Position numbers and translations under genes: made by a program | The notes under the pieces: generated by a model | What the model saw: only the letters and a program-made list of their open reading frames with translations | What the model was told of the DNA's origin: nothing | Database searches by the model: none | Assembly: GCA_900466875.1 (NCBI GenBank) | Contig: UBNQ01000013.1 | Coordinates: 209,147-273,146, forward strand | Reading direction: 5' to 3' | Source: Hyphomicrobiales bacterium | GTDB lineage: Bacteria; Pseudomonadota; Alphaproteobacteria; Rhizobiales; Rhizobiaceae | Length of the DNA: 64,000 nucleotides | Shown: piece after piece, positions 1-9,307 of the stretch | Layout of the letters: the number at the start of each line of letters is the position of its first letter | How positions within the stretch are numbered: position 1 is the first letter of the stretch

Positions 1-876
1 GAAGGCATCAGACATCGGGAAGGTGCTGGCGGTCAGCAGGTTTCGGCCACGCTGCATATGCGCACCGAACCCGATGTCTGGAAGGCATTCGCCAAGCCCG
101 GCAAACGCATCAAGATCGGCGATCGCATCGAATTCGGTCACTCGGCAGGGACTTGCCTTCTCGGTTCGCTGATGGCGACGGTCGAGGAGAAAGGCGAGGG
201 CGGCGAAGTCACGCTCCGCTTCGATCTGTCAGGTCCGGCGCTCGACGAGGCGATCATGTCCGTCGGCCACATCCCGCTGCCGCCCTATATTGCCGCCAAG
301 CGCGCCGAGGACGAAAAGGACCGGCAGGATTATCAGACCATCTATGCCCGCGAGGACGGGGCTGTTGCAGCACCGACCGCAGGCCTGCATTTCACGCCCG
401 ATCTTTTCGCAAAGCTCGATGCCGCCGGTGTCGAACGGCATTTCGTCACCCTCCATGTCGGCGCCGGCACGTTTCTGCCGATGAAGGTGGACGATACGGT
501 CGACCATAAGATGCATCAGGAAATCGGCTATGTGAGCGCCGACACCGCCGAAAAGCTCAACGCCGTGAAGGCGAGGGGCGGGCGCATCGTCTGCGTCGGC
601 ACCACTTCCCTCCGGTTGATCGAAAGCGCTTCGGCCGATAATGGGACGATAGAGCCCTGGAGCGGCGCGACCGGCATCTTCATCACGCCCGGTTACCGCT
701 TCAAGGCGGTGGACATGCTGATGACCAATTTCCACCTGCCGAAATCCACACTGTTCATGCTCGTCTCGGCCTTTTGCGGCCTCGAGACGATGCAGGATGC
801 CTATGCCCACGCCATAAAGACAGGCTATCGCTTTTATTCCTACGGCGATTCCAGCCTGCTATTCCGGAAAGACTAG
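1..876 (+). CDS. queA: S-adenosylmethionine:tRNA ribosyltransferase-isomerase QueA, 5'-truncated
   Basis: QueA transfers and isomerises the ribosyl part of SAM onto 7-aminomethyl-7-deazaguanine in tRNA, making epoxyqueuosine. The reading frame is open from base 1, so the N-terminus lies outside the window; the visible start-like ATG at 58 is internal, because the family-typical '[10 protein letters not shown]' lies upstream of it in frame. Family blocks seen are 'PLPPYI', '[12 protein letters not shown]', '[10 protein letters not shown]', '[11 protein letters not shown]', '[10 protein letters not shown]' and 'YRFYSYGD'. The TAG stop directly abuts the ATG of tgt, so the two queuosine genes are co-transcribed and probably translationally coupled. 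About 290 residues are present, so roughly 60-70 are missing compared with the usual 350-360. Confidence 0.97.
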   Translation, partial: EGIRHREGAGGQQVSATLHMRTEPDVWKAFAKPGKRIKIGDRIEFGHSAGTCLLGSLMATVEEKGEGGEVTLRFDLSGPALDEAIMSVGHIPLPPYIAAKRAEDEKDRQDYQTIYAREDGAVAAPTAGLHFTPDLFAKLDAAGVERHFVTLHVGAGTFLPMKVDDTVDHKMHQEIGYVSADTAEKLNAVKARGGRIVCVGTTSLRLIESASADNGTIEPWSGATGIFITPGYRFKAVDMLMTNFHLPKSTLFMLVSAFCGLETMQDAYAHAIKTGYRFYSYGDSSLLFRKD

Positions 877-2010
877 ATGAGCACCGAGAATTTCCAGTTC
901 ACCCTGAAGAAGACCGACGCCGGCGCGCGCCTTGGCGAAGTCTCCATGCCGCGCGGCGTGATCCGCACCCCGGCCTTCATGCCGGTCGGCACCGTCGGCA
1001 CGGTCAAGGCCATGTATCTCGATCAGGTGAAGGATACCGGCGCCGATATAATCCTCGGCAATACCTATCACCTGATGCTGCGCCCCGGTGCCGAGCGCGT
1101 CGCTCGCCTCGGCGGTTTGCACAAGCTGATCCGCTGGGATGGTCCGATGCTGACGGATTCCGGCGGTTTCCAGGTCATGTCGCTGTCCGGCCTGCGCAAG
1201 CTTGACGAAAAGGGTGTCACCTTCAAGAGCCATGTCGACGGTTCGCTGCACCACATGTCGCCGGAGCGCTCGATCGAGATCCAGGGCCTCCTCGGTTCCG
1301 ACATCCAGATGCAGCTCGACGAATGCGTAGCGCTACCTGCAGAGCCCAAGGAAATCGAGCGTGCGATGGAACTGTCGCTGCGCTGGGCCGAACGCTGCCG
1401 CGTCGCATTCGGTGAACAGCCCGGCAAGGCAATGTTCGGCATCGTCCAGGGCGGCGACCAGCCGCCTCTGCGCATCCGCTCGGCCGAAGGCCTGAAACAG
1501 CTCGATCTCAAGGGCTACGCGGTCGGCGGTCTGGCCGTCGGTGAGCCGCAGGATGTGATGCTTTCCATGCTGGAGACGACGCTTCCCGTTCTGCCGACCG
1601 AAAAGCCGCGTTACCTGATGGGCGTCGGTACCCCTGACGATATCCTGAAATCGGTTGCCCGCGGTATCGACATGTTCGACTGCGTCATGCCGACCCGGTC
1701 TGGCCGCCATGGCCTGGCGTTTACCCGCCGCGGCCGCGTCAACATCCGCAACGCCCGCCATGCCGAAGACATGCGCCCGCTGGACGAGGAATCGAGCTGC
1801 CCGGCAGCACGTGATTACTCCCGCGCCTATCTGCACCATCTTGTCCGCTCCGACGAAGCGTTGGGCGGCATGCTGCTTTCCTGGAACAACCTGCATTATT
1901 ACCAGGACCTGATGAAGGGCATCCGCCAGGCGATTGAGGAAAACCGGTTTGCCGATTTCTATGCCGAAACCCAGGAAGCCTGGGCCAAGGGCGATATCGA
2001 TCCGGTCTGA
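877..2010 (+). CDS. tgt: queuine tRNA-ribosyltransferase (tRNA-guanine transglycosylase)
   Basis: Tgt exchanges guanine-34 of GUN-anticodon tRNAs for preQ1, the step before QueA in queuosine synthesis. The 377-residue product has the family length. Visible motifs are '[15 protein letters not shown]' near the N-terminus, '[12 protein letters not shown]' with the general acid-base Asp, 'GGLAVGEP', and '[13 protein letters not shown]' with the nucleophilic Asp. The usual C-terminal zinc site is eroded: a Cys occurs at '[17 protein letters not shown]', but the full CxCxxC is not present in '[11 protein letters not shown]', where alanine or serine stands at the expected cysteine positions. The start ATG directly follows the queA stop codon. 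Confidence 0.97.
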   Translation: MSTENFQFTLKKTDAGARLGEVSMPRGVIRTPAFMPVGTVGTVKAMYLDQVKDTGADIILGNTYHLMLRPGAERVARLGGLHKLIRWDGPMLTDSGGFQVMSLSGLRKLDEKGVTFKSHVDGSLHHMSPERSIEIQGLLGSDIQMQLDECVALPAEPKEIERAMELSLRWAERCRVAFGEQPGKAMFGIVQGGDQPPLRIRSAEGLKQLDLKGYAVGGLAVGEPQDVMLSMLETTLPVLPTEKPRYLMGVGTPDDILKSVARGIDMFDCVMPTRSGRHGLAFTRRGRVNIRNARHAEDMRPLDEESSCPAARDYSRAYLHHLVRSDEALGGMLLSWNNLHYYQDLMKGIRQAIEENRFADFYAETQEAWAKGDIDPV

Positions 2011-2023
2011 GGAGCTTTGCGAC

Positions 2024-2581
2024 GTGGGCGGTGAGGACGCAGAGGATCAGGCAACCGGCGTCACCGCGCGTATGCTGAGCTGGGCACGCAATTCCGCCAT
2101 CTACCGGCTGTCGCGCCGGATGATGTCGGAGCGTGAACTGGCCGATGCCATAAAGCGCAAGGCGAAGCAGAAGTTTGAAGGTATTTCCGACGAAGACCTG
2201 CAGGTTCTGGCAACGACCGCACTCGAATGCGGCCGTACCCTCGGTTGCCTCGATGATGAAAACTATGCTGAGATCAAGGTCCGTTCCGGCATCAGGACCG
2301 GCCGTTCCCGGCGAATGCTTCAACGCAAGCTGCAAGAGAAGGGCATAGCATCGGAAATCGCTGCGGCTGCTCTTCAGGATATCGATGACCTTCACGCCGC
2401 ACTTGCCTATGCGCGACGTCGTGGTTTCGGACCCTATCGGCGCGAGGACGCCGATGAGAAGAGGACCATCAAGGAACTGTCCTCATTCGCGCGCAATGGC
2501 TTCAGTCAGGATGTCGCCCGGCGCGTCATAGGGCTTACCCGGGACGATGCAGACGAGATGACGTCGACTGCGCCGCAGTAG
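2024..2581 (+). CDS. recX: RecX-family regulatory protein
   Basis: RecX proteins bind RecA filaments and modulate recombination and the SOS response. The product is about 185 residues, alpha-helical and rich in Arg and Lys, with the family pattern 'AIYRLSRRMMSERELADAIKRK', 'CGRTLGCLDDENYAE' and 'RTGRSRRMLQRKLQEKGI'. I chose GTG at 2024 because AGGAG at 2010-2014 lies 9 nt upstream; the frame is open farther upstream into tgt, but there it would overlap tgt. It follows tgt by only 13 nt, so it probably belongs to the queA-tgt operon. Confidence 0.82.
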   Translation: MGGEDAEDQATGVTARMLSWARNSAIYRLSRRMMSERELADAIKRKAKQKFEGISDEDLQVLATTALECGRTLGCLDDENYAEIKVRSGIRTGRSRRMLQRKLQEKGIASEIAAAALQDIDDLHAALAYARRRGFGPYRREDADEKRTIKELSSFARNGFSQDVARRVIGLTRDDADEMTSTAPQ

Positions 2582-2594
2582 CCGCAGCAATTTG

Positions 2595-3020
2595 TCAAAT
2601 GCCGGTGCTGGTAGAGTTTTTCATCATCCTGACGCCGTTCACCTTGTAGCTGCCGTCATCCATCAGCCGCATCTCGTAAATCGCGGTCCAGTCTTTTCCG
2701 CCTGGGCCGGTAATCATCACTTCCTGAAACACCATTTCCCCGCCGCCGACCAGTTTCGAGCGGCCGAAGGCGTAGTTTCCGGCGTGATAGACCGCTTCGT
2801 AATTCTTCTGCACCATCGTCAGAAACGTATCCTTGTCGGGATACATCATGCGGATATCGGGTGAGGCATAGGAGTAGGCCTTTTCAGCATCGTCCTGCAT
2901 CAGAGCACTGATCTGGCCCGCGATGACGGCCTGGGCCTCCATGGCGGGATCCTCGGCGTAAACGATAGGTGGAGCGACAAGCACCAGAGTGGCAACGAGA
3001 GAAGCAAAGCGAGCAACCAT
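2595..3020 (-). CDS. DUF4864-type exported protein
   Basis: A 141-residue protein with a clear Sec signal peptide (hydrophobic 'FASLVATLVLVAPPIVYA' and likely cleavage after A), so it is probably periplasmic. The mature part has 'QAVIAGQISALMQDDAEKAY', 'ASPDIRMMYPDKDTF' and 'YAFGRSK', a pattern I recognise from rhizobial DUF4864 proteins, which have an NTF2/SnoaL-like size and fold. Function is unknown. The ATG is preceded by GGAG 8 nt upstream on the minus strand. It is convergent with recX, the two stops lying 13 bp apart. Confidence 0.8.
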   Translation of the reverse strand: MVARFASLVATLVLVAPPIVYAEDPAMEAQAVIAGQISALMQDDAEKAYSYASPDIRMMYPDKDTFLTMVQKNYEAVYHAGNYAFGRSKLVGGGEMVFQEVMITGPGGKDWTAIYEMRLMDDGSYKVNGVRMMKNSTSTGI

Positions 3021-3218
3021 CAGACGTTCTCCAGTTAGGAGAAGGATGGTAGCGCGTTTCCTTCTGCTGAAAAGATGAGCGTGTGGATTTTTTCGGCAGA
3101 TCGCGGGAAATTGAATCAGTGGTTTTCTTGTGCAGGGCAGGGTCCCGTCATACGCGCTTGTCCTTCTGATGCCCTGCTGCGACGAATGCCATGACTGATT
3201 CGATCGGATAATCCTGTA

Positions 3219-4364
3219 ATGACCTTGCTGCCCCCGGCTTTGCTCTATTTCAGCAATGCCATCCTCTTCATTTCGTTGTTCACGCGCCTTCCTTCCATTC
3301 AGGAATCCCTTGGGGTCGACAAGGCGGTGCTCGGATTGGCACTGCTCAGCGCACCGGTCGGAACCTTCCTGGCGTTGCCGCTGGCAGGCCGCATTACCGA
3401 CCGCCTGACCCCGCGTCTGACCGCCGTCATCATGCTGCCGATCGTCGCGCTTCTGAGCCCGCTGCTGACGATCCTGCCGCTGCCGGGTTTCGTTTTCTGC
3501 TTCTTTCTCTTCGGTTTTTTCCGCACGATTTTCGACGTCTCCGCAAACATGATATCCGCCGGCATCGAGGCGCGCACCGGCGCCAAGGTCTTGTCGCGCA
3601 GCCACGGATTCTGGTCTATCGGACTTCTGGTCGGTTCGCTCGCATCCGGTTTCATGGCCGAGGAGGGGATTTCGCCGCCGATCCAGCAAAGCATGGCGGC
3701 CGGCCTCGTTTTTCTTGCCTGCCTGACCGTCTTTCTCGTGACCCCGGCCGATCCGCCGGCTGTTCCGGTCGCAAGGCGGCGCTCGGCTTACGTTCTGCCG
3801 GACCGCACCATTCTGCTGATCTGCATTATGGTCTTCGGCCTCTGCATCGTCGAGGGCGCGATCTACGATTGGGGGATCTTCTTCCTGCGCGAGGAATTGC
3901 GCGTCGATCCGGCTCTTGCCGGCACACTTTTTGCTGCCTTCACCATCGGCATGGGTCTAACCCGCATGGTGGGCGATATGCTGCGGGATCGTTTGGGCGC
4001 ATTGGCATTGATTCGCATGTCGGCGATCACGGTCGCGATCGGCATCGTGCTGCTGGTCACGTCCCCATCCTATATATTCGCGGGTTTCGCACTCTTCCTG
4101 ATCGGGTGCGGCATTGCGCTGGCCTTTCCGCTTGCGGTCGCCACCACGATTGCGCTTGGCAAGGGGCAGCCTTCGGAAAACCTTGCGGCACTGTCGCTGA
4201 CGCTGATGCTCTCCACGATCGGCATTCCGCCACTCTTGGGCTTTATCGCCGAGCATGTGAGCCTCTCGGCAACCTTCCTTGTGCTTCTGCCCTGCGTATT
4301 CGTCAGTTTCCTGATGGCGCCGGTAGCTGAAGGAAAACGGCCGTTCCGGCTTAGAAAACAATAG
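3219..4364 (+). CDS. major facilitator superfamily transporter
   Basis: A 381-residue, very hydrophobic protein with about 12 predicted membrane helices in two halves. The MFS loop 2-3 motif appears as 'PLAGRITDRLTPR' and a diverged copy in the second half as 'GMGLTRMVGDMLRDRLG'. It is short for the superfamily, like small sugar- or drug-type MFS proteins such as YbjJ. The substrate cannot be read from the sequence. No strong ribosome binding site precedes the ATG. The gene stands alone, divergent from the DUF4864 gene. Confidence 0.85.
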   Translation: MTLLPPALLYFSNAILFISLFTRLPSIQESLGVDKAVLGLALLSAPVGTFLALPLAGRITDRLTPRLTAVIMLPIVALLSPLLTILPLPGFVFCFFLFGFFRTIFDVSANMISAGIEARTGAKVLSRSHGFWSIGLLVGSLASGFMAEEGISPPIQQSMAAGLVFLACLTVFLVTPADPPAVPVARRRSAYVLPDRTILLICIMVFGLCIVEGAIYDWGIFFLREELRVDPALAGTLFAAFTIGMGLTRMVGDMLRDRLGALALIRMSAITVAIGIVLLVTSPSYIFAGFALFLIGCGIALAFPLAVATTIALGKGQPSENLAALSLTLMLSTIGIPPLLGFIAEHVSLSATFLVLLPCVFVSFLMAPVAEGKRPFRLRKQ

Positions 4365-4602
4365 CTGTGGGCAAGGCGGGCAGGGGCGATGAAACCGTTA
4401 AGCGGTGCCCATAATTGGCCATAAGATTGGGTAAGGGGTTGAGCCGGTAAGGCTTAGCGCCTACGAATAGAGCAATTCTGGCAGAAGTCGGAACCGGTTT
4501 TGCACCAGGAATTGCATTAAAGCAGGAATATGGAGCGGTTTCGCGTTTCGAAGAGAGGCGTAAATGCTCCAAGCATGAAATGCCGAAGACAGGTGACGCT
4601 CC

Positions 4603-5187
4603 TTGATCGACCCCTATGACATTCTGGGCCTTTCGCGAGACGCAGATAGTGCGGCCGTAAAAACCGCCTACAGGAAGCGTGTGAAAACGGCCCATCCGGA
4701 CGCCGGTGGCGATCAAGAGGCTTTCGGCAATCTGAAAATTGCCTATGAACTGCTGCTCGATCCCGTCCGCCGCAAAGTTTTCGACGATACTGGCTATGAC
4801 CCCGATCTGGCCGATACCAAGGACCTGCAAGGCCTCGTCATTCTGGAAACGCTCGTCAACGAGATGATCCTCGATGAACGCGAGCCGGGCTCCTTCGACC
4901 CCGTCGCCTCGATGCGCCGTAAGCTGACCGACCGAATCGTTACGGCGCGCTTCCACATTTTGGAAATGGAGCGGCATCGGGCCCGCATCCGCAATCATAT
5001 GGACCGGATGGGCCGAAAGCCGGGAACAGACGTTCTCGGGCGCATGCTGAAGTCTCGCTGCGAGACGATCGGCGATGCGATCTCTAAATCCGAGACGGAG
5101 ATCAAGACGATCGAACAGGCCTATGGCATGCTCGACGGTTATGCCTATGAACTCGAAATCCCCGAGGTGAAGGACGCAGCCGAATAG
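4603..5187 (+). CDS. J-domain (DnaJ-like) protein
   Basis: The N-terminal 65 residues are a J domain: 'DPYDILGLSRDADSAAVKTAYRK' followed by the HPD tripeptide at residues 31-33, which stimulates DnaK ATPase activity. The remaining 130 residues are helical, contain no zinc-finger or C-terminal substrate domain, and are unlike DnaJ proper, so this is a specialised type III J protein. TTG at 4603 was chosen because AGGTGA lies 6 nt upstream and the only upstream in-frame ATG (4564) runs into a stop after four codons. The client is unknown. Confidence 0.87.
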   Translation: MIDPYDILGLSRDADSAAVKTAYRKRVKTAHPDAGGDQEAFGNLKIAYELLLDPVRRKVFDDTGYDPDLADTKDLQGLVILETLVNEMILDEREPGSFDPVASMRRKLTDRIVTARFHILEMERHRARIRNHMDRMGRKPGTDVLGRMLKSRCETIGDAISKSETEIKTIEQAYGMLDGYAYELEIPEVKDAAE

Positions 5188-5236
5188 GCGCGACCGTTCA
5201 TCATCCAGCCTCTGAACCGAATTCCGGAGATCTCTG

Positions 5237-5728
5237 ATGTCCCTCACCATTCGCCCCGCCACGCGCGGCGATGCGGCCACACTGCTTGGCTTCATCCGCG
5301 AGCTGGCGATCTATGAAAAGGCCGAGCACGAAGTGGCGGCAACCGTCGAGACGATCGGAGAGTCGATCTTCGGTCCGCGCTCGGTGACCAAGGCCCTTAT
5401 CTGCGAACGGGATGGGCAGGCGGTCGGCATGGCGATCTGGTTCTTCAACTATTCCACTTGGCAGGCACGCAACGGCCTGTATCTCGAAGATCTCTATGTC
5501 ACCCCGAGTGCGCGTGGCCTCGGCGCCGGAAAGGCACTGCTGCAACGGCTGGCGCAGATCTCACTGGAGAATGGCTGCGGTCGCTTCGAATGGAGCGTTC
5601 TCGACTGGAACGAACCAGCGATCAAGGTCTATGACGCCATCGGCGCAGAGCCACAAACCGAATGGATCCGCTACCGGCTTACCGGCGACGCTCTGGTGGA
5701 TTTCGCCGAAAAACGGGCAGGGCGCTGA
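5237..5728 (+). CDS. GNAT acetyltransferase, diamine-acetyltransferase-like
   Basis: A single GNAT domain of 163 residues. The acetyl-CoA loop is visible as 'YVTPSARGLGAGKALL', preceded by 'FFNYSTWQARNGLYLEDL', a stretch characteristic of the SAT1/thialysine N-acetyltransferase branch. A polyamine or thialysine substrate is therefore likely, but this is family inference. GGAGA lies about 6 nt before the ATG. It follows the J-domain gene by 49 bp in the same direction. Confidence 0.87.
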   Translation: MSLTIRPATRGDAATLLGFIRELAIYEKAEHEVAATVETIGESIFGPRSVTKALICERDGQAVGMAIWFFNYSTWQARNGLYLEDLYVTPSARGLGAGKALLQRLAQISLENGCGRFEWSVLDWNEPAIKVYDAIGAEPQTEWIRYRLTGDALVDFAEKRAGR

Positions 5729-5865
5729 CTACCGAACCGGCGCGGAGGAAACAGCGATGCCAGCAATGCGACTGACCGTCGTTTTTTATGATGCTTCCGG
5801 GAACTGTCATAATGCCGATAGGCTCGCCTTCGTATGACCACTGCTTTCCCAGAGAGGTCCTCGAT

Positions 5866-6555
5866 ATGCGCGTACCGGATTATCCTTCAGTCGATTCAAA
5901 AAAATGGTCGGACGTCGACGGCTATTTTTCCAGGCTTCTGGCGCCGGAGGACGATCTGCTCAAGCTGGCCCTGGATGAAAATGCCAAGGCCGGAATGCCT
6001 GCGCATGATGTTTCCGCATCCCAGGGCAAGATGTTGGCACTTTTCATCGCAATGACGGGCGCGTCGCGTGTTTTGGAGATCGGCACGCTCGGCGGCTACA
6101 GCACGATCTGGGTGGCTCGCGCTTTGCCCGAAGGCGGCAGGCTCACGACGATCGAGGCAAATGAGCGCCATGCGGCCGTCGCAAGATCCAATATCGAGCG
6201 GGCAGGGCTTTTCGATCGGGTCGACCTTCATGTCGGTGCGGCTCTCGACGTTCTGCCGAATATCGAGAGAGAGATAGACACGCCTTTCGACCTGATCTTC
6301 ATCGATGCCGACAAGCCCAACAATCCGAACTATCTGGAATGGTCTCTGAAGCTGTCGCGGCCCGGCACTGTCATCATCGCCGACAATGTCGTGCGCGGCG
6401 GGGCGGTCGCAGATCCGGATAGCGAGGATGCGAATGTCCGCGGGGTGCGCGCGTTCTTGTCAATGGTCGCGAAAAATCCCCGTCTGGATGCAACCGCGAT
6501 CCAGACGGTCGGCGAGAAGGGTTGGGACGGGTTTGCCCTGATCCGCGTGAAGTAG
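5866..6555 (+). CDS. SAM-dependent O-methyltransferase (COMT/CCoAOMT-like)
   Basis: A 229-residue class I methyltransferase. The SAM-binding motif I is 'VLEIGTLGGYSTIWVARAL', followed by 'GGRLTTIEANERHAAVA'; the metal and substrate region appears as 'FDLIFIDADKPNNPNYLEW' and 'IIADNVVRGG'. These features match the cation-dependent catechol/caffeoyl-CoA O-methyltransferase family (Methyltransf_3). I chose the ATG at 5866 because AGAGAGG at 5851-5857 precedes it; the frame is open upstream but lacks a better start. Confidence 0.88.
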   Translation: MRVPDYPSVDSKKWSDVDGYFSRLLAPEDDLLKLALDENAKAGMPAHDVSASQGKMLALFIAMTGASRVLEIGTLGGYSTIWVARALPEGGRLTTIEANERHAAVARSNIERAGLFDRVDLHVGAALDVLPNIEREIDTPFDLIFIDADKPNNPNYLEWSLKLSRPGTVIIADNVVRGGAVADPDSEDANVRGVRAFLSMVAKNPRLDATAIQTVGEKGWDGFALIRVK

Positions 6556-6668
6556 CCGGATATCGACGAAGTGCCTCATACGAAGCATCACCGAAAGAAG
6601 GGCGTACGATACCGGCTCCCGATCGGCCATCCGGCCGAAATTGGCAGGCTCTTCGACGGAAAAGCTTG

Positions 6669-7193
6669 TCAGGCCGTCCTGAAGCCTTCGTCACGCGGCA
6701 CCTGACCGTCCGGCGTCAGGTCGTCGACCGCGCGAGGAAGGTCCTTGCTCAGGCGCGAGAGGATTTCCTCTCGTGACAGACCGGTCTTGGTGGCAAGCTC
6801 GTCGAGCACATCCGGCCCGATCGCTTGCTCAAGCTGATCTCCGTCGATGTCCTCGTTGGTGCCCGGCTTGACCCAGGACTCTGCCTTCTCGCCAAGTCCG
6901 TTCTGCTGGAACGTCTTCAGGAGGTCGCCCAGACCGCCGCTTACAATCCCGCCCGACGTCAGTCCGCCCAGAATGCCGCCGAGACCGCCGGCGCCACCGC
7001 CGCCAGTAAGCTTGCCCAACAGGTCGTCGAGACCTCCCGTTTGCGGTTGCTGCGCCGTCGCGTCCGGGGTCGTGCCGGCGCCTGAAGGTTGTGGGTTCTG
7101 TATGCCCCTCAGGATCTCTGCAATCTTGTCTCTGTTCTGATATCCGGCGACCGCAAGGACACCGAGCAGTGCTTTGAGTTGACCACTTACCAT
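6669..7193 (-). CDS. YidB-family (DUF937) protein
   Basis: A 174-residue low-complexity protein. It has an N-terminal helical segment, a Pro/Thr/Gln-rich linker, a glycine-rich block ('LLGKLTGGGGAGGLGG' and following), then the conserved C-terminal unit 'GLGEKAESWVKPGTN' with 'IGPDVLDELATKTGLSREEIL' and 'LSKDLPRAVDDLTPDGQVP'. This is the YidB/DUF937 pattern. Its biochemical role is unknown. The gene is convergent with the O-methyltransferase. Confidence 0.85.
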   Translation of the reverse strand: MVSGQLKALLGVLAVAGYQNRDKIAEILRGIQNPQPSGAGTTPDATAQQPQTGGLDDLLGKLTGGGGAGGLGGILGGLTSGGIVSGGLGDLLKTFQQNGLGEKAESWVKPGTNEDIDGDQLEQAIGPDVLDELATKTGLSREEILSRLSKDLPRAVDDLTPDGQVPRDEGFRTA

Positions 7194-7605
7194 GACTTTT
7201 CCTCCATTCCGTGGGCCTCAGGAGAGGCCCCGACAGATCCCAGTCCGCAGCGTCGAAACGACCGCTCATCTCGATCGTTCCGGCACAGCACGAAAAACGG
7301 CATGTAGAATTCAATGGGTATCAGATAAGGCAAAAATCGAAATGCTGTCGCTGCGGAAGCCAGGAGCCATCCGCGTCACTGAGTTCATTTAGAAGCGTCT
7401 GATGTAATTTCCAGTGACGTGGTGAAGTCTGTTTCTTTTGCGAGGGAAAGGCATCGGGAAGTTTGCATAATCCACCGCGGCGCGATCATTGTGAGTTTAC
7501 CCTTGCACCCCACTCGATCATACACGAAGATCGCATAAGATAGATTATGGAACTTATCGATATACCAGACATGCTGATAGCTTGGCGGCATTGGCTAAAG
7601 TTCTC
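7194..7605. other. 412-bp gene-poor stretch
   Basis: This stretch separates two leftward genes and is less GC-rich than its neighbours. A 68-codon leftward frame at 7385-7591 exists, but it has no ribosome binding site or recognisable motif, so I do not call it. Promoter signals for the YidB-like gene are presumably here; none is clear enough to mark. Confidence 0.4.
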
Positions 7606-8448
7606 TCAGAGCTCCGTCGCCAGTACAGCCGTTTCAAAGCTCAACCCGTCATACGCCGGCTCCACATGCTTTGGTGTCTCGTCCATCACAGTTTGATAGT
7701 CGAGCGGAATATGCATATGCGTGAGAATGGCATGTTTGGCGCCAAGGCGTGAAATCCAGTCCAGCGCCTGTTCCAGAGACAGATGGCTTGGATGGCGCGT
7801 ATATTGCAGCGCGTCGATGATCAGGACATCGAGCCCTAAAAGTCGCTCGATGCTATCAGCCGGGAAATCGCTGACATCGGTGCAATAAGCGACATCGCCG
7901 ATCCTGAAGCCGAGTGAATGAGCCTCGCCATGGGCCTGCATATGAGCCCGAAAACGAATCTTTCCGCCGGCGCCATTGACAACGATGTCGTCGTCCAGAT
8001 TGTCGATCTGCATCGGCGTCACGATCGGCGGATAATTTCCGCCGGGCGGCGTTTCCAGGCAATAACCGAAACCCTGCCGGATCCGCTCCATAGTCAGCGG
8101 ATCGGCGTATATCGGTATCCGCCGTCTCTGCAGGAGAACATAACCGCGCAGGTCGTCGATACCGTGCAGATGGTCGGCATGGGCATGCGTATAGAGAACC
8201 GCATCGATCCGCGGCACCTTGTTCGCGATCATCTGCTCACGGAAATCCGGACCGGTATCGATGGCCACCACCGTGCGACCGCCATCAGGCGCGATCTGCT
8301 CGATCAGAAAAGCGGCACGTGTCCGTCGGTTCTTCAGATTTTCGGGATCGCAATCACCCCAGTCGCCATTCAGCCTCGGCACGCCGGGAGACGACGAGCA
8401 GCCGAGAATGGTGAACCGCCTGCGGTATCCGGTTGCGACCTCTGGCAC
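7606..8448 (-). CDS. MBL-fold metallohydrolase (PhnP/cyclic-phosphodiesterase-like)
   Basis: A 280-residue metallo-beta-lactamase-fold protein. It shows 'FTILGCSSSPGVPR' at the N-terminus, the metal motif 'THAHADHLHGIDDLR' (HxHxDH), 'AHSLGFRIGDVAYCTDVSDF' with the bridging Asp, and 'HPSHLSLEQALDW' and 'ILTHMHIPLDY' near the C-terminus. This arrangement is typical of PhnP-like phosphodiesterases, although no phn genes are nearby. The start is GTG at 8448, 2 bp after the tatD stop, so it is the last gene of the tmk-holB-metG-tatD run. Confidence 0.88.
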   Translation of the reverse strand: MPEVATGYRRRFTILGCSSSPGVPRLNGDWGDCDPENLKNRRTRAAFLIEQIAPDGGRTVVAIDTGPDFREQMIANKVPRIDAVLYTHAHADHLHGIDDLRGYVLLQRRRIPIYADPLTMERIRQGFGYCLETPPGGNYPPIVTPMQIDNLDDDIVVNGAGGKIRFRAHMQAHGEAHSLGFRIGDVAYCTDVSDFPADSIERLLGLDVLIIDALQYTRHPSHLSLEQALDWISRLGAKHAILTHMHIPLDYQTVMDETPKHVEPAYDGLSFETAVLATEL

Positions 8449-8450
8449 GC

Positions 8451-9233
8451 CTACAGCCTCGGCATCTTGGAGAAGCAGCGGAAGGCATTGTCCGTCGTGA
8501 TCGTCGCTATTTCGTCGTAGCTCACGCCGTGAACCTCGGCCAGAACCTCGGCGGTATTGACCACGTATGACGGCTCGTTGCGCTTGCCGCGCCAGCGTTT
8601 TGGCGCGAGATACGGTGCGTCGGTTTCCACCAGCAGACGATCCTTTGGCACGGTCCTGGCGATATCGCGAATATCCTGCGATTTCGGGAAGGTCAGGATT
8701 CCGGAAAAGGAGACGTAACCGCCAAGTTCGGCACCGACGCGGGCGAGGTCTGGTCCGGCCGAGAAGCAGTGCAGGATGAAAGGGAAGGCCCCCTTCCCGC
8801 TTTCCGCAGTCAGGATCTCGATCATGTCCTCATCGGCGCTGCGGCTGTGGATGACGAGCGGAAGTTTTGTTTCGCGCGCAGCCTCGATATGCCGGATCAG
8901 CCCGGTCTTCTGGTCGGCGGGCGTTTGCGTGTCGTAAAAATAGTCGAGACCTGCCTCGCCGATCGCAACGATCTTGTCGTGTGAATTGGCAAGCCGGATC
9001 AGCTCTTCCGCCTGAATGTCCAGCTCTTCACCGGCATTGTTCGGGTGCGTGCCGACCGAGCAGAAGACCGACGGGTATTTTTCCGCAATCGCCAGAATCG
9101 TGCCGAGCTTCTTCACCCGCGTCGAGATCGTCACCATCTGCGCAACGCCGGCTTGATGCGCCCGCTCGACGAGCTGGTCGCGCTCCTCGTCGAAATCGGC
9201 AAAATCCAGATGGCAATGGGTATCGATCAGCAT
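8451..9233 (-). CDS. tatD: TatD-family metal-dependent hydrolase (DNase)
   Basis: A TIM-barrel amidohydrolase-like protein of 260 residues with the TatD signatures 'LIDTHCHLDF' (first metal ligands), 'GEAGLDYFY', 'PLVIHSRSAD', 'FILHCFSAG' and 'LVETDAPYLAPKRWRGKRNEPSY'. Such proteins are 3'-5' exonucleases or D-aminoacyl-tRNA deacylase-like hydrolases. Starts at 9248 (TTG), 9239 (GTG) and 9233 (ATG) are all in frame; ATG places HCH at the usual distance from the N-terminus. The metG-holB-tmk neighbourhood is common in alphaproteobacteria. Confidence 0.92.
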   Translation of the reverse strand: MLIDTHCHLDFADFDEERDQLVERAHQAGVAQMVTISTRVKKLGTILAIAEKYPSVFCSVGTHPNNAGEELDIQAEELIRLANSHDKIVAIGEAGLDYFYDTQTPADQKTGLIRHIEAARETKLPLVIHSRSADEDMIEILTAESGKGAFPFILHCFSAGPDLARVGAELGGYVSFSGILTFPKSQDIRDIARTVPKDRLLVETDAPYLAPKRWRGKRNEPSYVVNTAEVLAEVHGVSYDEIATITTDNAFRCFSKMPRL

Positions 9234-9307
9234 AGACACGTTATTCAAACCTTGGCGTCAATATGTAGAGCGGCCCGGAAGACGTTTCCGGGCAGTCGGT
9301 GGTTGTC